This document shows, one piece after another, positions 10,537 to 21,306 of a stretch of 64,000 bases of DNA. A program made the position numbers and the translations under genes. The notes under the pieces were generated by a model, which ran no database searches, had not been told where the DNA came from, and worked only from the letters and a program-made list of their open reading frames with translations. The first letter of the stretch is position 1. Every line of letters begins with the position of its first letter. The DNA is from Xanthomonas chitinilytica (lineage in GTDB: Bacteria > Pseudomonadota > Gammaproteobacteria > Xanthomonadales > Xanthomonadaceae), in contig NZ_JAPCHY010000001.1 in the NCBI RefSeq assembly GCF_026107455.2, positions 62,001-126,000 of the forward strand, given 5' to 3'.

Positions 10537-10620
10537 GTCGCCCCCGCGCAGGCGGGGGCCGGGTGCCTTGCGCCCTTCCCGGAAGAATGTCGCTGCCCCT
10601 CCCGCCTGCGCAGGGGCGAC
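10537..10620. repeat. Inverted pair of family-C repeats
   Basis: A 20-bp element at 10537-10556 recurs in inverse orientation at 10601-10620 with one mismatch. Flanking ATTCTTCC/GGAAGAAT extends the similarity between the arms. Each arm also contains its own small GCAG-loop hairpin. The pair could form one long stem in the 269-bp gap between two genes on the same strand. Confidence 0.7.
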
Positions 10621-10721
10621 GAACGGGGCTCCACGCCTTCGGCGGGCGCACGACGCGCGGCGATTGCCGGCGCGCGCCCGCTGCCGCCACAATCCGCAGC
10701 ATCGACGACAGGGGAACAGTC

Positions 10722-11993
10722 ATGGACGACCGGCATCGCCGCCACGATCGCACCGCCACCGCGCCCGAGCCGTTCTGGCAGCGCCTGCGCGCGATCACGC
10801 TGTATCCGCTGCGCGGCCCGGCGCTGTACTCGATGGTCGCGCTGACCCTGTGCACGCTGCTGGGCATGCTGCCCGGCATCGGCTGGATCCTGGCGATCGT
10901 CACCTGGCTGGCGATCTACCGCTACAGCTTCGAGATCCTGCGCGAGACCGCCCACGGCCGCATGCAGTCGCCCGAGCACACCCTGGGCTCCAGCGACGGC
11001 ACCGTGCTGCGCTTGATCGCGCTGATGCTGCTGTTGGGCATCTTCATCGTCGTGGTGGCGGTGCTCGCCGGTCCGGTGGCGGCCCTGCTCGCGCTGCTGG
11101 TGGTGGTGTTCCTGCAACCGGGCTGCGTGATCTCGCTGGCGCTGGACGGCAGCCTGCGCACCGCGGCCAATCCGGCGACCTCGCTGACGCTGGCCACCCG
11201 CATCGGCTGGCCGTACCTGGCCGCGTTCGGCCTGCTGTTCGTGATCCAGGCCAGCGCGCTGACCGCCGGTCGCTGGGTCCACGCCTGGCTGCCGCCGATC
11301 GTCGGCGACCTCGCGCTGACCTTCTTCAGCATCTGGGGCCTGTTCGCCGCCTTCCACCTGATGGGCTACCTGGTCTACCAGTACCACGAGGCGCTGGGCT
11401 TCGAGCCGGAAGGCGCGGCCGAGGCGCTGGCGCGGCACGATCCGGACCAGGCGCTGCTGGACGAGGCCGGGCAGTACGTGCGCGACGGCCATGCCGACGC
11501 CGCGCTGGACAGCCTGCGCGGCGCGATCCGCTCGCGCGCGGTCGGCGTATCGGTACACGAGCTGTACCAGCGCCTGCTGCGCTCCGCCGGCCGCCCCGAC
11601 CAACTGCGCGAGCACACCCGGCAATACATCAACCGGCTGGTGATGGAGAAGCAGGAACGGCGGGCGCTGGCGCTGCTGCGCGAAGCGCTGGACAGCGATC
11701 CGGACTTCACCCCGATGCAGCAGGAACACGCCGCGCTGCTGGCCGAACGCGCGCGCCTGGCCGGGCAGTTCCAGCTCGCCACCGACGCGCTGCTGGCGAT
11801 GCTGCGCGCCTGGCCGCGCGCCGCCGAGGCGCCGCAGTGGGCGTTGCAGGCCGCGCTGCTGCTGGCCGAACGCTTCGGCCGCGACGCCGACGCCCGCCAG
11901 CTGCTGGAGCAGGCGCTGCAACAATGCGAGGACGAAGAACAGCAATCCAAGCTGCAGGCAGCGCTGAAGGCGCTGGCGACGGCCCCGGCCTGA
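10722..11993 (+). CDS. Integral membrane protein with helical-repeat C-terminus
   Basis: A 423-residue protein. The N-terminal ~220 residues contain about five or six membrane helices (for example IALMLLLGIFIVVVAVLAGP and LALLVVVFLQP), resembling DUF4013-type membrane proteins. From residue 230 to the end the protein is soluble, helical and Ala/Leu-rich with TPR-like periodicity (ALLDEAGQYVRDGHADAALD, RALALLREALDSDPDF). The ATG at 10722 follows AGGGGAACAGTC. No enzymatic motif is visible. The partner is unknown; the TPR-like part suggests protein-protein contacts at the inner membrane. Confidence 0.75.
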   Translation: MDDRHRRHDRTATAPEPFWQRLRAITLYPLRGPALYSMVALTLCTLLGMLPGIGWILAIVTWLAIYRYSFEILRETAHGRMQSPEHTLGSSDGTVLRLIALMLLLGIFIVVVAVLAGPVAALLALLVVVFLQPGCVISLALDGSLRTAANPATSLTLATRIGWPYLAAFGLLFVIQASALTAGRWVHAWLPPIVGDLALTFFSIWGLFAAFHLMGYLVYQYHEALGFEPEGAAEALARHDPDQALLDEAGQYVRDGHADAALDSLRGAIRSRAVGVSVHELYQRLLRSAGRPDQLREHTRQYINRLVMEKQERRALALLREALDSDPDFTPMQQEHAALLAERARLAGQFQLATDALLAMLRAWPRAAEAPQWALQAALLLAERFGRDADARQLLEQALQQCEDEEQQSKLQAALKALATAPA

Positions 11994-12006
11994 GCGGCGG
12001 CGCGGT

Positions 12007-13464
12007 TCAGCCGTTCTCGAGGAGGAAGCGGGCCTTGTCGGCCTGCGGCAGCTCCGGGAAGCGCTCGATCAGCATCCGCAGCAGCCGGTACTGCCGCTCC
12101 ACGCCGCTCTGTTCGCCGTGGCGCAGTGCCAGCCGGAACCAGTGCCCGGCCTGGACATCGCGCGGGAGTGCCGCACCATTTCCGAGCAGCAGGGTTTCGG
12201 CCTCGTCCAGCTTCCCCAGCGCGACCCACGTTTCCAGCAGCAACCCGGTTTCGTCCGGGCTCAGCGGCGCGCCGGCCGCCTGCAGGGCAGCGGCGGCTTC
12301 GGCCTGCAACCGTGCGGTTCCGGCGTCGTCGGTCGGCAACCGCAGCAGTTCCAGCGCCCGCTGCCGCGCCGCCTGCCGCTGGCCGGCGTTGGCGGCGGCG
12401 CGGTAGCGCGCCATGGCGATATCGGCGCGGCGTGGCTGCTCCTGCGCCAGCGCCGCCAGCAGTTCCTCGGCCTCGCGGTTCTCCATCCGCCCCAGGTGCC
12501 GTTGCGCCCGCTCCCAGCGGTCGTCCGCAGCGGCGGTCTCCTCGTCGTCCCGCATGTAGCCGGCGCGCACCTGGCCGGTCAGTACCAGCACCGCGCCGAT
12601 CGCCGCACCGCACAGCAACCCGCCGGCATGCGCCTCGAATGCGACGCCCTTGTCGCCGTTGGCCAGCAGGTTGTAGACCTCCCAGCCCAGCCACAGCGGC
12701 AGCAACCAGATCGCCGGCGCGCGCACGTAGTCGAACACCACGCCGAACCAGTAGAAGAAGCGCACCGGTCGCCGCCCCCAGACCACGCAGAACGCGCCCA
12801 TCATCGCCGCCACCGCCCCGGACGCGCCCAGGCCGCCGCCGGTTTCGCCCCAGCGCCACAACAGGCTGGCCGCGCTCGCTCCCAGCGCGCCCAGCACATA
12901 TACCGCCAGCAACCGCAGCGGCCCGACCGCGCCCTCCAGCAGCAACCCCAGCACGATCAGGAACAGCATGTTGCCGACCAGGTGCATCGCCCCGGCGTGC
13001 AGGAATGCCGAGGACAGCATCCGCGCCGGCGACCATTCGGAACCGCGCAGGATGTGGCGCAGGGTGAACACCTCGTCCAGCAGGCGGTCGTACTGCCGCC
13101 GCAGCGGCTGCCAGGCCTGCGCCTGCTCCGGCGTCTCGAACAGCGCACCGGCCGCGAGCGCGGCGACGAAGCCGACGTCGGTCAATGTACGTTGGCCGAC
13201 GAAGGCGGCCTGCTGCGCCGGCGCCAGCTCCGCCAGCTCGGCCGCGGCGTCGGCCTGGCCGGAATGCCGCAGGTGCCGCGCATAGGCCGGCACCTCGTAC
13301 TCGCCCAGCCCCGATTGCAGGTAGTAGCGCTGCGCCGCGTCCAGCCGCGCCTCGTCGCCGGCCTGCCAGCCGAAGAACACCAGCACGTTGGCCAGCACCA
13401 GCAGCATTGTCGCCAGCGGGAAATTGGCCAGCGTCAGCGGCTTGTGCAACGGCAGGATCAACAT
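12007..13464 (-). CDS. Rhomboid intramembrane serine protease with extended soluble domain
   Basis: A 485-residue membrane protease. The catalytic serine lies in [12 protein letters not shown] (~residue 235) and the catalytic histidine in [13 protein letters not shown] (~297). [14 protein letters not shown] is the conserved TM2 block. Roughly residues 55-150 form a large loop before TM2, and after residue ~325 a 160-residue cytoplasmic helical tail resembles TPRs ([20 protein letters not shown]). The ATG at 13464 ([11 protein letters not shown]) was chosen because the longer frame upstream is Arg-rich and unlike a rhomboid. It is converged upon by the membrane protein gene to its left. This is one of two rhomboids in the window. 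Confidence 0.9.
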   Translation of the reverse strand: MLILPLHKPLTLANFPLATMLLVLANVLVFFGWQAGDEARLDAAQRYYLQSGLGEYEVPAYARHLRHSGQADAAAELAELAPAQQAAFVGQRTLTDVGFVAALAAGALFETPEQAQAWQPLRRQYDRLLDEVFTLRHILRGSEWSPARMLSSAFLHAGAMHLVGNMLFLIVLGLLLEGAVGPLRLLAVYVLGALGASAASLLWRWGETGGGLGASGAVAAMMGAFCVVWGRRPVRFFYWFGVVFDYVRAPAIWLLPLWLGWEVYNLLANGDKGVAFEAHAGGLLCGAAIGAVLVLTGQVRAGYMRDDEETAAADDRWERAQRHLGRMENREAEELLAALAQEQPRRADIAMARYRAAANAGQRQAARQRALELLRLPTDDAGTARLQAEAAAALQAAGAPLSPDETGLLLETWVALGKLDEAETLLLGNGAALPRDVQAGHWFRLALRHGEQSGVERQYRLLRMLIERFPELPQADKARFLLENG

Positions 13465-13568
13465 GCGCGGACATCCGTGTCGGAGAGGCCGCAGCTTCAG
13501 GTATCGGATGGCCTTGCGCAAGAGCGGCCGGCTACCATTCCCGGTCTTCCCCGACCCGCATCGCATCC

Positions 13569-14072
13569 ATGAGCCGCTGGCGCCCTCCTGCCGAAAAAAG
13601 CACTGCCCTGATCACCGCGCAGGGCCACGCCCGGCTGAAGGCCGAACTGGACGAGCTGTGGCGCCACAGGCGCCCGGAAGTGGTCAAGGCGCTGGCCGCG
13701 GCTGCGGCCGAAGGCGACCGCTCGGAAAACGCCGAGTACACCTACCGCAAGAAGCAGCTGGGCGAGATCGACCGCCGCGTGCGCTACCTGACCAAGCGCC
13801 TGGAAGCGCTGCGCGTGGTCGATACCCGGCCCTCCGATCCGCGGGCGGTGTTCTTCGGCGCCTGGGTGGAGCTGGAGAACGTCGACAGCGGCGAGAGCAG
13901 CCGCTATCGCATCGTCGGCCCGGACGAAACCGATGCCGGCAACGGCTGGATCAGCATCGACTCGCCGCTGGCGCGCGCCCTGCTGAAGAAACGCATCGAC
14001 GACGAATTCGAGGTACAGCTGCCCGGCGGCGCCACCTGTTTCGTGCTGGTCGACGTCAGCTACGACGCCTGA
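13569..14072 (+). CDS. greB: Transcription elongation factor GreB
   Basis: A 167-residue factor that rescues backtracked RNA polymerase by stimulating transcript cleavage. The N-terminal coiled coil carries the acidic tip [14 protein letters not shown] (about residues 50-63) and [18 protein letters not shown]. The C-terminal FKBP-like domain includes the [14 protein letters not shown] block. [14 protein letters not shown] and the length are GreB-like rather than GreA-like. It is transcribed divergently from the rhomboid gene. Its stop abuts the stop of the DUF3025 gene converging from the right, leaving no room for a terminator. Confidence 0.94.
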   Translation: MSRWRPPAEKSTALITAQGHARLKAELDELWRHRRPEVVKALAAAAAEGDRSENAEYTYRKKQLGEIDRRVRYLTKRLEALRVVDTRPSDPRAVFFGAWVELENVDSGESSRYRIVGPDETDAGNGWISIDSPLARALLKKRIDDEFEVQLPGGATCFVLVDVSYDA

Positions 14073-14909
14073 TCAGGTCAACGGCCGCGGGTACGCCCGC
14101 CCCTCCCGCAGCGGGCGGAAATAGTCCGTCTGTGCATAGAAGCCGGCATCCTGCCGCGGGTGCCAGCCGGGAATGCCGGCCAGCGGCAATGGGCGCAGTT
14201 CCAGCGGGTCTTCGAGGATTTCGCCCGAGTCGATCGCGCCGGCCACGCGTTCCGCGCAGGCCGCGTCATCCTCGCCCACCACCACCAGGCACTTGCCCAC
14301 CGACCGGCGCCCGGGCAGCAGCGCCTGCTCCATCAGGGCGTGGCCGAGCACCGCCGCGATCGCGATATCGCCATGCCGCCACCATCCGGCGCGCCCCAGG
14401 AACAGCGTCGTCCAATCGTGCCGGTCCCATGCGTCCAGCAATGCGGCATCGCGCACCCGCACGATCGCGCCGGCCTCGTCGAACTGGGTCAATGCCTGCT
14501 GGGCGCGGTTGCGTCGGTGCGGCCCCATCCGTGCGACATGCAGGCACTGCCGCGCATTGAGCGCGGTCTTGATGGCCGGATGGCGCGCCCAGACCATTGC
14601 ATTGAACAGGTCGTGCCAGTTCTGCGCGCGGGTGGCGATGCACCCGTGTTCGCCGATGCGCACTTCGTAGTGCAGCCCGTCGTCGAGCAGGGCCGCATCC
14701 TGTACGACAAAGCGCTTGCCCGGCAGCGGCAGGCGCTCATTGAGCGAGGGGACGCCGGGCCATCCGGCACCCGTCATCACGTCATGGAAATCGCCGAAGC
14801 CGGCGAACAGCGGATGTGAGAAGCAGGCCGGATCGACCTCCCCGCGCGCCGGGGCGACGAAGCGGCGCCGGCGCCCATTCTCCGCGGATGCGGATGCCGG
14901 GTCGGTCAC
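14073..14909 (-). CDS. DUF3025 domain-containing protein
   Basis: A 278-residue soluble protein of the proteobacterial DUF3025 family, whose function is unknown. Typical blocks are [14 protein letters not shown] [15 protein letters not shown], the [11 protein letters not shown] stretch and [13 protein letters not shown] [14 protein letters not shown]. The start codon is GTG at 14909, and it overlaps the rimO stop as GTGA, so it is translationally coupled to rimO. No signal peptide or membrane helix is seen. The link with rimO may be only transcriptional. Confidence 0.82.
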   Translation of the reverse strand: MTDPASASAENGRRRRFVAPARGEVDPACFSHPLFAGFGDFHDVMTGAGWPGVPSLNERLPLPGKRFVVQDAALLDDGLHYEVRIGEHGCIATRAQNWHDLFNAMVWARHPAIKTALNARQCLHVARMGPHRRNRAQQALTQFDEAGAIVRVRDAALLDAWDRHDWTTLFLGRAGWWRHGDIAIAAVLGHALMEQALLPGRRSVGKCLVVVGEDDAACAERVAGAIDSGEILEDPLELRPLPLAGIPGWHPRQDAGFYAQTDYFRPLREGRAYPRPLT

Positions 14910-16267
14910 AGCACCTTGAGGTCGAGCGGCTTGCCGGCCCGTTCGACGATGGCATCGCCGAACAGGTCGTGCTCGTCGCTGTCGGTGATTTCCACATCGA
15001 CGAAATCACCCACGCGCAGCCCGGCCTCGCCGGCGTTCTGGATGTGCACCAGGCCATCGATCTCCGGCGCGTCGGCCTTCGAGCGGGCCACGGCGATGCC
15101 GTCCTCGATGGCATCGACCAGGCATTGCTGCACGCTGCCGATCCTGGCCTCGAGCTTGGCGGCGGAGATGGCGGCCTGCTTTTCCATGAATCGCGCCAAC
15201 CGCTCCTGCTTCACTTCTTCCGGCACCGGGTCGGGCAGCGCGTTGGCCGCCGCGCCCTCCACCGGCGAATAGGCGAAGGCGCCGACGCGGTCGAGCTGGG
15301 CGGCATCGAGGAAGTCCAGCATCGCCTCGAATTCGGCATCGGTCTCGCCGGGGAAGCCGACGATGAAGGTCGAGCGCACGGTGATGTCCGGGCAGATCCC
15401 GCGCCAGCGCAGCACCCGCTCCAGGGTCTTGTCCACCGCGCCGGGGCGCTTCATCAGCTTGAGGATGCGCGGACTGGCATGCTGGAACGGGATGTCCAGG
15501 TACGGAAGGATCTTTCCCTCGGCCATCAGCGGCACCACGTCGTCCACGTGCGGGTACGGATAGACGTAGTGCAGGCGGGTCCATGCCTCCAGTTCGGACA
15601 GCCCCTCGCACAGCGCCTTCATGCGGGTGGCGTATTCCTTGCCGCGCCAGGTGCCCGGCGCATACCTGCGGTCCACGCCGTAGGCCGAGGTGTCCTGCGA
15701 CACCACCAGCAGTTCGCGCACGCCGCCGCGCACCAGCCGCTCGGCCTCGCGCAGCACTTCTTCCACCGGGCGCGAGACCAGGTCGCCGCGCATCGACGGG
15801 ATGATGCAGAAGCTGCAGCGGTGGTTGCAGCCCTCGGAAATCTTCAGGTAGGCGTAGTGGCGCGGAGTCAGCTTGATGCCGTAGTCCGGCACCAGGTCGA
15901 CGAACGGGTCGTGCCTCGGCGGCAGCGCCGTGTGCACCGCCTCCATCACCGTGGCGTAGTCCTGCGGACCGGACACCGACAGCACGTCCGGGTACTGCTC
16001 GCGGATCATCTCCGACTTCTTGCCCAGGCAACCGGTGACGATGACCTTGCCGTTCTCGTTCATCGCCTCGCCGATGGCGTCCAGCGACTCGGCCACCGCC
16101 GAATCGATGAAGCCGCAGGTATTGACCACCACCACGTCGGCGGCATCGTAGGACGGCACGATGTCGTAGCCCTCGACCCGCAGCTGGGTGAGGATGCGTT
16201 CGGAATCGACGAGCGCCTTCGGGCAGCCAAGGCTGACGAAGCCGACTTTGGGGTTCAGCTGGGACAT
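14906..16267 (-). CDS. rimO: Ribosomal protein uS12 (Asp88) methylthiotransferase
   Basis: A 453-residue radical-SAM enzyme that adds a methylthio group to aspartate 88 of ribosomal protein S12. The N-terminal UPF0004 domain holds three Fe-S cysteines ([26 protein letters not shown]). The radical-SAM CxxxCxxC is [11 protein letters not shown] (~residue 150), and a TRAM domain ends the protein. The [12 protein letters not shown] start separates RimO from MiaB. The ATG at 16267 matches the family N-terminus ([17 protein letters not shown]). A minus-strand TATAAT lies at 16325-16330. Confidence 0.96.
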   Translation of the reverse strand: MSQLNPKVGFVSLGCPKALVDSERILTQLRVEGYDIVPSYDAADVVVVNTCGFIDSAVAESLDAIGEAMNENGKVIVTGCLGKKSEMIREQYPDVLSVSGPQDYATVMEAVHTALPPRHDPFVDLVPDYGIKLTPRHYAYLKISEGCNHRCSFCIIPSMRGDLVSRPVEEVLREAERLVRGGVRELLVVSQDTSAYGVDRRYAPGTWRGKEYATRMKALCEGLSELEAWTRLHYVYPYPHVDDVVPLMAEGKILPYLDIPFQHASPRILKLMKRPGAVDKTLERVLRWRGICPDITVRSTFIVGFPGETDAEFEAMLDFLDAAQLDRVGAFAYSPVEGAAANALPDPVPEEVKQERLARFMEKQAAISAAKLEARIGSVQQCLVDAIEDGIAVARSKADAPEIDGLVHIQNAGEAGLRVGDFVDVEITDSDEHDLFGDAIVERAGKPLDLKVL

Positions 16268-16324
16268 GGGGTCTGCGGTTCTGGGGGCCGGGGATCGGAA
16301 TGACCTGGGGCCGGAAGCGCGGCG

Positions 16325-16330
16325 ATTATA
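16325..16330 (-). promoter_or_regulatory. Candidate -10 box for rimO
   Basis: An exact TATAAT on the minus strand, 57 bp upstream of the rimO ATG. No clear -35 is seen. A CATAAT at 16385-16390 on the plus strand is a matching candidate -10 for the divergent hydrolase gene. Confidence 0.45.
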
Positions 16331-16417
16331 CCGGGCGGGCGCGACGTCGCCGCCGGTACCCACGCGTCGTCGACGCGAGCGGACCATAATGCCCTCCCCC
16401 TGTTCAGGAGAGCCGCC

Positions 16418-17077
16418 ATGGGCCATTGGACCACCCTCGACACCGCCCGCGGCCAGGTGGCCGCCTGGCATGCCGCACCGACCTCCCGGCCACTGGGCGG
16501 GCTGGTGGTAATCCAGGAGATCTTCGGCGCCAACGCCCATGTCCGCGCGGTGGCCGACGGCTTCGCCGCCGCCGGCTACGAAGTGCTGGCGCCGGCGTTC
16601 TTCGACCTGGTGGAGAAGAACGCCGAACTGGATTACGACCCGGCCGGCCGCGACAAGGGCCTGGCGCTGGTGGAGGCGCTGGGCGTGGAGGCGGCGCTGG
16701 AGGTGGTTGCCGCTGCCGCGGCGGCACTGGCCCCGGCCGGCAAGGTCGGCACCGTGGGCTATTGCTGGGGCGGCACGATCGCGCTGCTGGCGGCGTTGCG
16801 GCTGGGGCTGCCGTCGGTCAGCTACTACGGCGCGCGCAACCTCCGCTACCTGGACGAAAAGCCGCAGGCGGCGGTGATGTTCCACTTCGGCAGCCTGGAC
16901 GGCCGCATCCCGGGCGAGGCGATCCAGCAGCACCGCGAGCGGCTGCCGCAGATGCCGGTCTTCGTCTATCCCGCCGGCCATGCCTTCAACCGCGACGGCG
17001 ATCCCCACTACCATGAGGCCAGTGCCCGGCTGGCACGCGAACGCACCCTGGCCTTCTTCAGCGAGAACCTGCGATGA
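16418..17077 (+). CDS. Dienelactone hydrolase family protein
   Basis: A 219-residue alpha/beta hydrolase. The nucleophile is cysteine in VGYCWGGT (~residue 115), as in dienelactone hydrolases, and the acid/base histidine is in [10 protein letters not shown] (~188). The oxyanion region is [18 protein letters not shown]. The substrate is unknown; most chromosomal homologues outside chlorocatechol clusters act on other esters or lactones. An AGGAG precedes the ATG. It overlaps the HIT gene as ATGA, so the three genes to 17697 look like one transcription unit ending at the hairpin at 17712. Confidence 0.9.
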   Translation: MGHWTTLDTARGQVAAWHAAPTSRPLGGLVVIQEIFGANAHVRAVADGFAAAGYEVLAPAFFDLVEKNAELDYDPAGRDKGLALVEALGVEAALEVVAAAAAALAPAGKVGTVGYCWGGTIALLAALRLGLPSVSYYGARNLRYLDEKPQAAVMFHFGSLDGRIPGEAIQQHRERLPQMPVFVYPAGHAFNRDGDPHYHEASARLARERTLAFFSENLR

Positions 17078-17499
17078 CCGATGCTGCGACGACCACCGAT
17101 TTCGAACCCGATCCCCGCCTGGCGGCCGACAGCGCCCTGATCGCCGATGGCCCGCTGTCGCAGATACGGCTGATGGACGACGCCCGCTTCCCGTGGATCC
17201 TGCTGGTGCCGCGCGTGGCCGGCGCCCGCGAGTGGATCGACCTGGACGGCGGTCAGCAGCGGCTGTTGCTGGCCGAGATCAACCAGGTCTCGCAGCTGCT
17301 CAGGCACGAGCCGGGGGTGGCCAAGCTCAACATCGGCGCCCTGGGCAACATCGTCGCGCAGCTGCACGTGCACCTGGTCGGCCGCCACGAGGGCGATGCG
17401 GCCTGGCCCGGCCCGGTGTGGGGCAACGGCCAGACCCAGCGGTTCGACCCCGAAGAGCTGCAGACGCGTGTCGAACGCTGGCGGCAACGGCTACGATAG
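17074..17499 (+). CDS. HIT-family (histidine triad) nucleotide-binding protein
   Basis: A 141-residue member of the HIT superfamily of nucleotide hydrolases/transferases. The triad is seen as [13 protein letters not shown] (~residues 92-104), where the usual HxHxHxx has only two clearly aligned histidines before VGR and a third just after. The [16 protein letters not shown] block is typical of the short bacterial 'HIT domain' group related to Ap4A hydrolases. It is coupled to the upstream hydrolase gene by a 4-bp overlap. The substrate is not predictable. Confidence 0.88.
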   Translation: MTDAATTTDFEPDPRLAADSALIADGPLSQIRLMDDARFPWILLVPRVAGAREWIDLDGGQQRLLLAEINQVSQLLRHEPGVAKLNIGALGNIVAQLHVHLVGRHEGDAAWPGPVWGNGQTQRFDPEELQTRVERWRQRLR

Positions 17500-17529
17500 G
17501 CGCCACCTCAACCTGGGAAACGCAAGCCG

Positions 17530-17697
17530 ATGCGCTCCAACCTGATCGCCGCCCTGATCCTCATCATCGTGGGCCTGTTCTTCCTGGCCAAGAACCTGGG
17601 CTGGATCAACGGCAACATCGGCTCGATGCTGGCCACCTGGTGGCCGGCCATCCTCGTGGCGGTGGGCATCGGCCTGCTGTTCGGCCGCGGCAAGTAG
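17530..17697 (+). CDS. Small two-helix membrane protein (LiaF-TM/DUF5668-like)
   Basis: A 55-residue protein (ATG 17530, TAG 17695-17697). It has two hydrophobic helices, NLIAALILIIVGLFFLAKNLG and WWPAILVAVGIGLLFG, joined by a short polar turn with Trp-Ile-Asn-Gly. The repeated pattern of helix, Gly and 'W-P-hydrophobic' resembles the transmembrane domain of LiaF/DUF5668 proteins. It sits 30 bp after the HIT gene and directly before a strong bidirectional terminator, so it is probably the last cistron of that unit. Function unknown. Confidence 0.75.
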   Translation: MRSNLIAALILIIVGLFFLAKNLGWINGNIGSMLATWWPAILVAVGIGLLFGRGK

Positions 17698-17711
17698 CCG
17701 CCCACCGCGGC

Positions 17712-17747
17712 AACGAAAAAGGCGCGGGTTCCCGCGCCTTTTTCGTT
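17712..17747. terminator. Bidirectional rho-independent terminator
   Basis: A perfect 17-bp inverted repeat (17712-17728 / 17731-17747) around a TT centre, GC-rich inside and ending in a run of five A on one side and five T on the other. It separates the converging small membrane protein gene and dcd, and should terminate both. Confidence 0.92.
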
Positions 17748-17766
17748 CGGGCCCGCCCGCTTCCAC

Positions 17767-18339
<573 letters not shown>

Positions 18340-18582
18340 TCGGGGGTCCTGGAAACGAGGGGGCAGCGGCGGAAGTCCTACCGGGGCTGGCAAGCGACAC
18401 GGCCACGCGAAGCGGCGATTCTAGCCGACGCGGCGCCACGGGAGGCTTCGTCCCGCCGGGTTCCGGCAGTGAAGGACGGCGGCAGGCATGGGCCCGCGGG
18501 CCCGTCCGGGGCCCATGAGCGCGCTGCAGGCTCATGCCGTGGGCCGGGCTTCAACCGCCCACGGCCGTCAAAGGGCGGCGAT

Positions 18583-19428
18583 TCACAACAGGGTGGTGCT
18601 GATCGGAATGGCTGCCCGTGGCCGCTTTCCCAGCTCCTCGGCCAGCCGCTGCGCAGCCGCCACATAGGCCTTGGCCGCGGCCGATTCCGGCGCTGCGGCG
18701 ACGATGGGCGTGCCCGCATCCCCCTGCTCGCGGATGCCGATTTCCAGCGGCAGCGACCCCAGCAGCGGCACTCCGTACTGCTCGGCCATGCGCTGCCCCC
18801 CGCCCTCGCCGAACAGGTGCTCGACCTTGCCGCAGCCGGAACAGGTGTGCACCGCCATGTTCTCGACGATGCCCAGCACCGGCACCTCGACCTTCTCGAA
18901 CATCTTCAGCGCCTTCCTCGCATCCAGCGTGGCGATGTCCTGCGGCGTGGTGACGATCACCGCCCCGGCCACCGGGATCTTCTGCGACAGCGTCAGCTGG
19001 ATGTCGCCGGTACCCGGCGGCAGGTCGATCAGCAGGTAGTCCAGGTCGCCCCACAGGGTGTCGTTGAACAGCTGCGTCAGCGCCGAGGTGGCCATCGGCC
19101 CGCGCCAGATCATCGGCGTGTCCTGGTCGATCAGGAACCCGATCGACATGGCCTCCACCCCGAACGCACGCAACGGCTCGATCGACTTGTTGTCCGGGCT
19201 GTCGGGACGCCCGCCAAGGCCGAGCATCGCCGGCACGCTGGGACCGTAGATGTCGGCATCGAGCACCCCGACCCGCGCACCGCCATGCTGCAGCGCAACG
19301 GCCAGGTTCACCGCCGTGGTGGATTTGCCCACCCCACCCTTGCCGGAAGCCACCGCGATCACGTTGCGGATGCGGGGGTGGGGGGAGAGGCCTTTCTGCA
19401 CCGCACGCGCAAAGGCGATATGACTCAT
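18583..19428 (-). CDS. apbC: Iron-sulfur cluster carrier protein ApbC (Mrp/NBP35 ATPase)
   Basis: A 281-residue P-loop ATPase that binds and transfers Fe-S clusters. The deviant Walker A is VASGKGGVGKSTTAVNLA (~residues 26-43), followed by DADIYGPSVP and LIDLPPGTGD. The cluster-bridging CxxC is HTCSGCGKV near residue 200. It lacks the N-terminal MIP18 (DUF59) domain present in longer Mrp proteins. The AT-richer 118 bp upstream (19429-19546) probably holds its promoter, although no textbook boxes can be assigned. Confidence 0.94.
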   Translation of the reverse strand: MSHIAFARAVQKGLSPHPRIRNVIAVASGKGGVGKSTTAVNLAVALQHGGARVGVLDADIYGPSVPAMLGLGGRPDSPDNKSIEPLRAFGVEAMSIGFLIDQDTPMIWRGPMATSALTQLFNDTLWGDLDYLLIDLPPGTGDIQLTLSQKIPVAGAVIVTTPQDIATLDARKALKMFEKVEVPVLGIVENMAVHTCSGCGKVEHLFGEGGGQRMAEQYGVPLLGSLPLEIGIREQGDAGTPIVAAAPESAAAKAYVAAAQRLAEELGKRPRAAIPISTTLL

Positions 19429-19546
19429 GAGCTACGAGGTCCTGCTTTTTCAGAAATCAGTTTACATCCAACAGTCCAAACGGCCGGATGGATTGCGGCA
19501 TTCTAGCCATCACAATCGAATGGCATACCTTTCCCACCTTGGATAC

Positions 19547-21151
19547 TTATGAAATAGCTCGGCATATCACCTTCGCCGCATTGTGCCCCGGCGCCCCGGT
19601 AACCCCGCCGCCCGGGTGGGTGCCGGCACCGCACAGGTACAGGCCGGGAATCGCGCCGCGGTAGTCGGCCTGTCCCAGCATCGGGCGGGCGCTGAACAGC
19701 TGGTTGAGGCTCAGCGCGCCATGGAAGATGTCGCCGCCGATGAGCCCGAAGGTGCGCTCCAGGTCCAGCGGGCTCAGCATCTGCCGGCCCAGCACCGAGG
19801 CGGCGAATCCCGGCGCGTGGCGCTCCACCGTGGCGATCATCAGGTCGGCCACCTCGTCGCGGTGGTCGTCCCAGCTGCGGCCATCCGGCAACTGCGGGGC
19901 GACGTGCTGGCAGAACAGGCTGGCCACGTGCTGCCCCGGCGGCGCCAGCGAGTCGTCCAGGGTGCTGGGGATCAGCATTTCCACCACCGGCTCGCGCGAC
20001 CAGCCATGTTCGCGCGCATCGCGCCAGGCGCGGTCCATGTAGTCCAGGCTGGGGGCGATGATGATGCCGGCGGTGAGGTGGTCGCCCTGCCCCGGCAATG
20101 CGCTGAACTCCGGCAACCGCGACAGCGCCACGTTCATGCGGAACGTGCCCGAGCCGCAACGCCAGTTCGCCATTCGTTCGCGGGTGGGCGCCGGCACCTC
20201 CTCTGGCGCCAGCAACCGCTCGTAGAGCAGTTTGGGGTTGACGTTGGCCACTACTGCCCGTGCCCGGATCGTCTCGCCCGTGCTCGTCTCCACGCCCACC
20301 GCACGGCCGTTCTCGACCAACACGCGGCGCACGCCCGCGCCGGTGCGGATCGTGGCGCCGGCCGCAACGGCGGAACCGGCCATGGCCTGCGTGATCGCGC
20401 CCATGCCGCCGATGGCATGGCCCCATGCGCCCTTCACCCCGTTGCTCTCGCCGAACACGTGGTGCAGCAGCACGTACGCCGTTCCCGGTGCGTAGGGGCT
20501 GGCGTAGTTGCCGACGATGCCGTCGAAACCGAACAACGCCTTGATCGGCGCGCTCTCGAACCAGCGGTCCAGGTATTCGGCCGCGGACAGGGTGAACAGG
20601 TCCAGCAGTTCCTGCCGCAGTTCCGGGGCCAGCGCGTGCAGCTGCCGCCCCAGCTTGCCCGCCCGCCACAACTCCGGCAGCGCCTGCCACCAGCCACCGT
20701 CGGTGACATTCGGCGGCGGCTGCAGCGCCAGCGCGCGCAGCACATCGGCGAACAGCTCCAGCCGCTGTTCGTAGGCCGGCAGGCGCTCGGCATCGCGGGC
20801 GGAGAACTTCGCCACCTGCTCGCGGGTGCGGCCGGCGCCGGCGAGCAGGTAGCCGCCATCGGCCAGCGGCAGGAAATTGTTGATGCGGCGCGGCACGATC
20901 CGCAGGCCGTGGCCATACAGGTCCAGGTCGGCGATCACCTTCGGCTGCAGCAGCGACACGGTGTACGAGGCCACCGAATTGCGGAATCCGGGATGGAATT
21001 CCTCGGTCACCGCCGCCCCGCCCACCACCGGCCGGCGTTCCAGCACCAGCGCCTTGAGCCCGGCGCGCGCCAAGTAGGCGGCGCAGACCAGCCCATTGTG
21101 GCCGCCACCGACGATGATCGCGTCCCAGATAGGTGAAGACGTGCCTGTCAT
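19547..21151 (-). CDS. FAD-dependent oxidoreductase, phytoene-desaturase fold (PYROXD2-like)
   Basis: A 534-residue flavoprotein. The N-terminal ADP-binding motif is IIVGGGHNGLVCAAYLARAG (residues ~11-30), followed by LVLERRPVVGGAAVTEEFHPGF, the CrtI/PYROXD2-type GG doublet region. The C-terminal FAD contact is LYLCGAGTHPGGGVTGAPGHNAA. No carotenoid genes lie nearby, and closest by pattern is the PYROXD2 group (a human homologue is mitochondrial) rather than a true phytoene desaturase. The ATG at 21151 is the start because upstream sequence is not family-like. It is transcribed divergently from the M13 peptidase. Substrate unknown. Confidence 0.85.
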   Translation of the reverse strand: MTGTSSPIWDAIIVGGGHNGLVCAAYLARAGLKALVLERRPVVGGAAVTEEFHPGFRNSVASYTVSLLQPKVIADLDLYGHGLRIVPRRINNFLPLADGGYLLAGAGRTREQVAKFSARDAERLPAYEQRLELFADVLRALALQPPPNVTDGGWWQALPELWRAGKLGRQLHALAPELRQELLDLFTLSAAEYLDRWFESAPIKALFGFDGIVGNYASPYAPGTAYVLLHHVFGESNGVKGAWGHAIGGMGAITQAMAGSAVAAGATIRTGAGVRRVLVENGRAVGVETSTGETIRARAVVANVNPKLLYERLLAPEEVPAPTRERMANWRCGSGTFRMNVALSRLPEFSALPGQGDHLTAGIIIAPSLDYMDRAWRDAREHGWSREPVVEMLIPSTLDDSLAPPGQHVASLFCQHVAPQLPDGRSWDDHRDEVADLMIATVERHAPGFAASVLGRQMLSPLDLERTFGLIGGDIFHGALSLNQLFSARPMLGQADYRGAIPGLYLCGAGTHPGGGVTGAPGHNAAKVICRAIS

Positions 21152-21306
21152 GCGCTGTTGTATACCACCTTCCCGACGACGCCCGCTGCGCCCACCGGCA
21201 TGACCTTCGACACCCTTGCCGCTACCGCACAGGGCGTATCGTCTGCCCACAGGCCCCGTCCGCGGGACCTTTCCCATGCATCGATATCGGCCAGGAGGCC
21301 ATTCCC

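Noticed and set aside
7395..11993. A 1532-codon open frame on the plus strand
   Set aside because: Its first part is antisense to the transglycosylase gene and then lies out of frame across the HerA-like ATPase. Only its last 424 codons (from 10722) are a real gene. Long chance frames are expected at this GC content.
19547..21151. Phytoene desaturase of a carotenoid pathway
   Set aside because: The flavin fold fits, but no carotenoid genes are nearby and the sequence pattern is closer to the PYROXD2 group.
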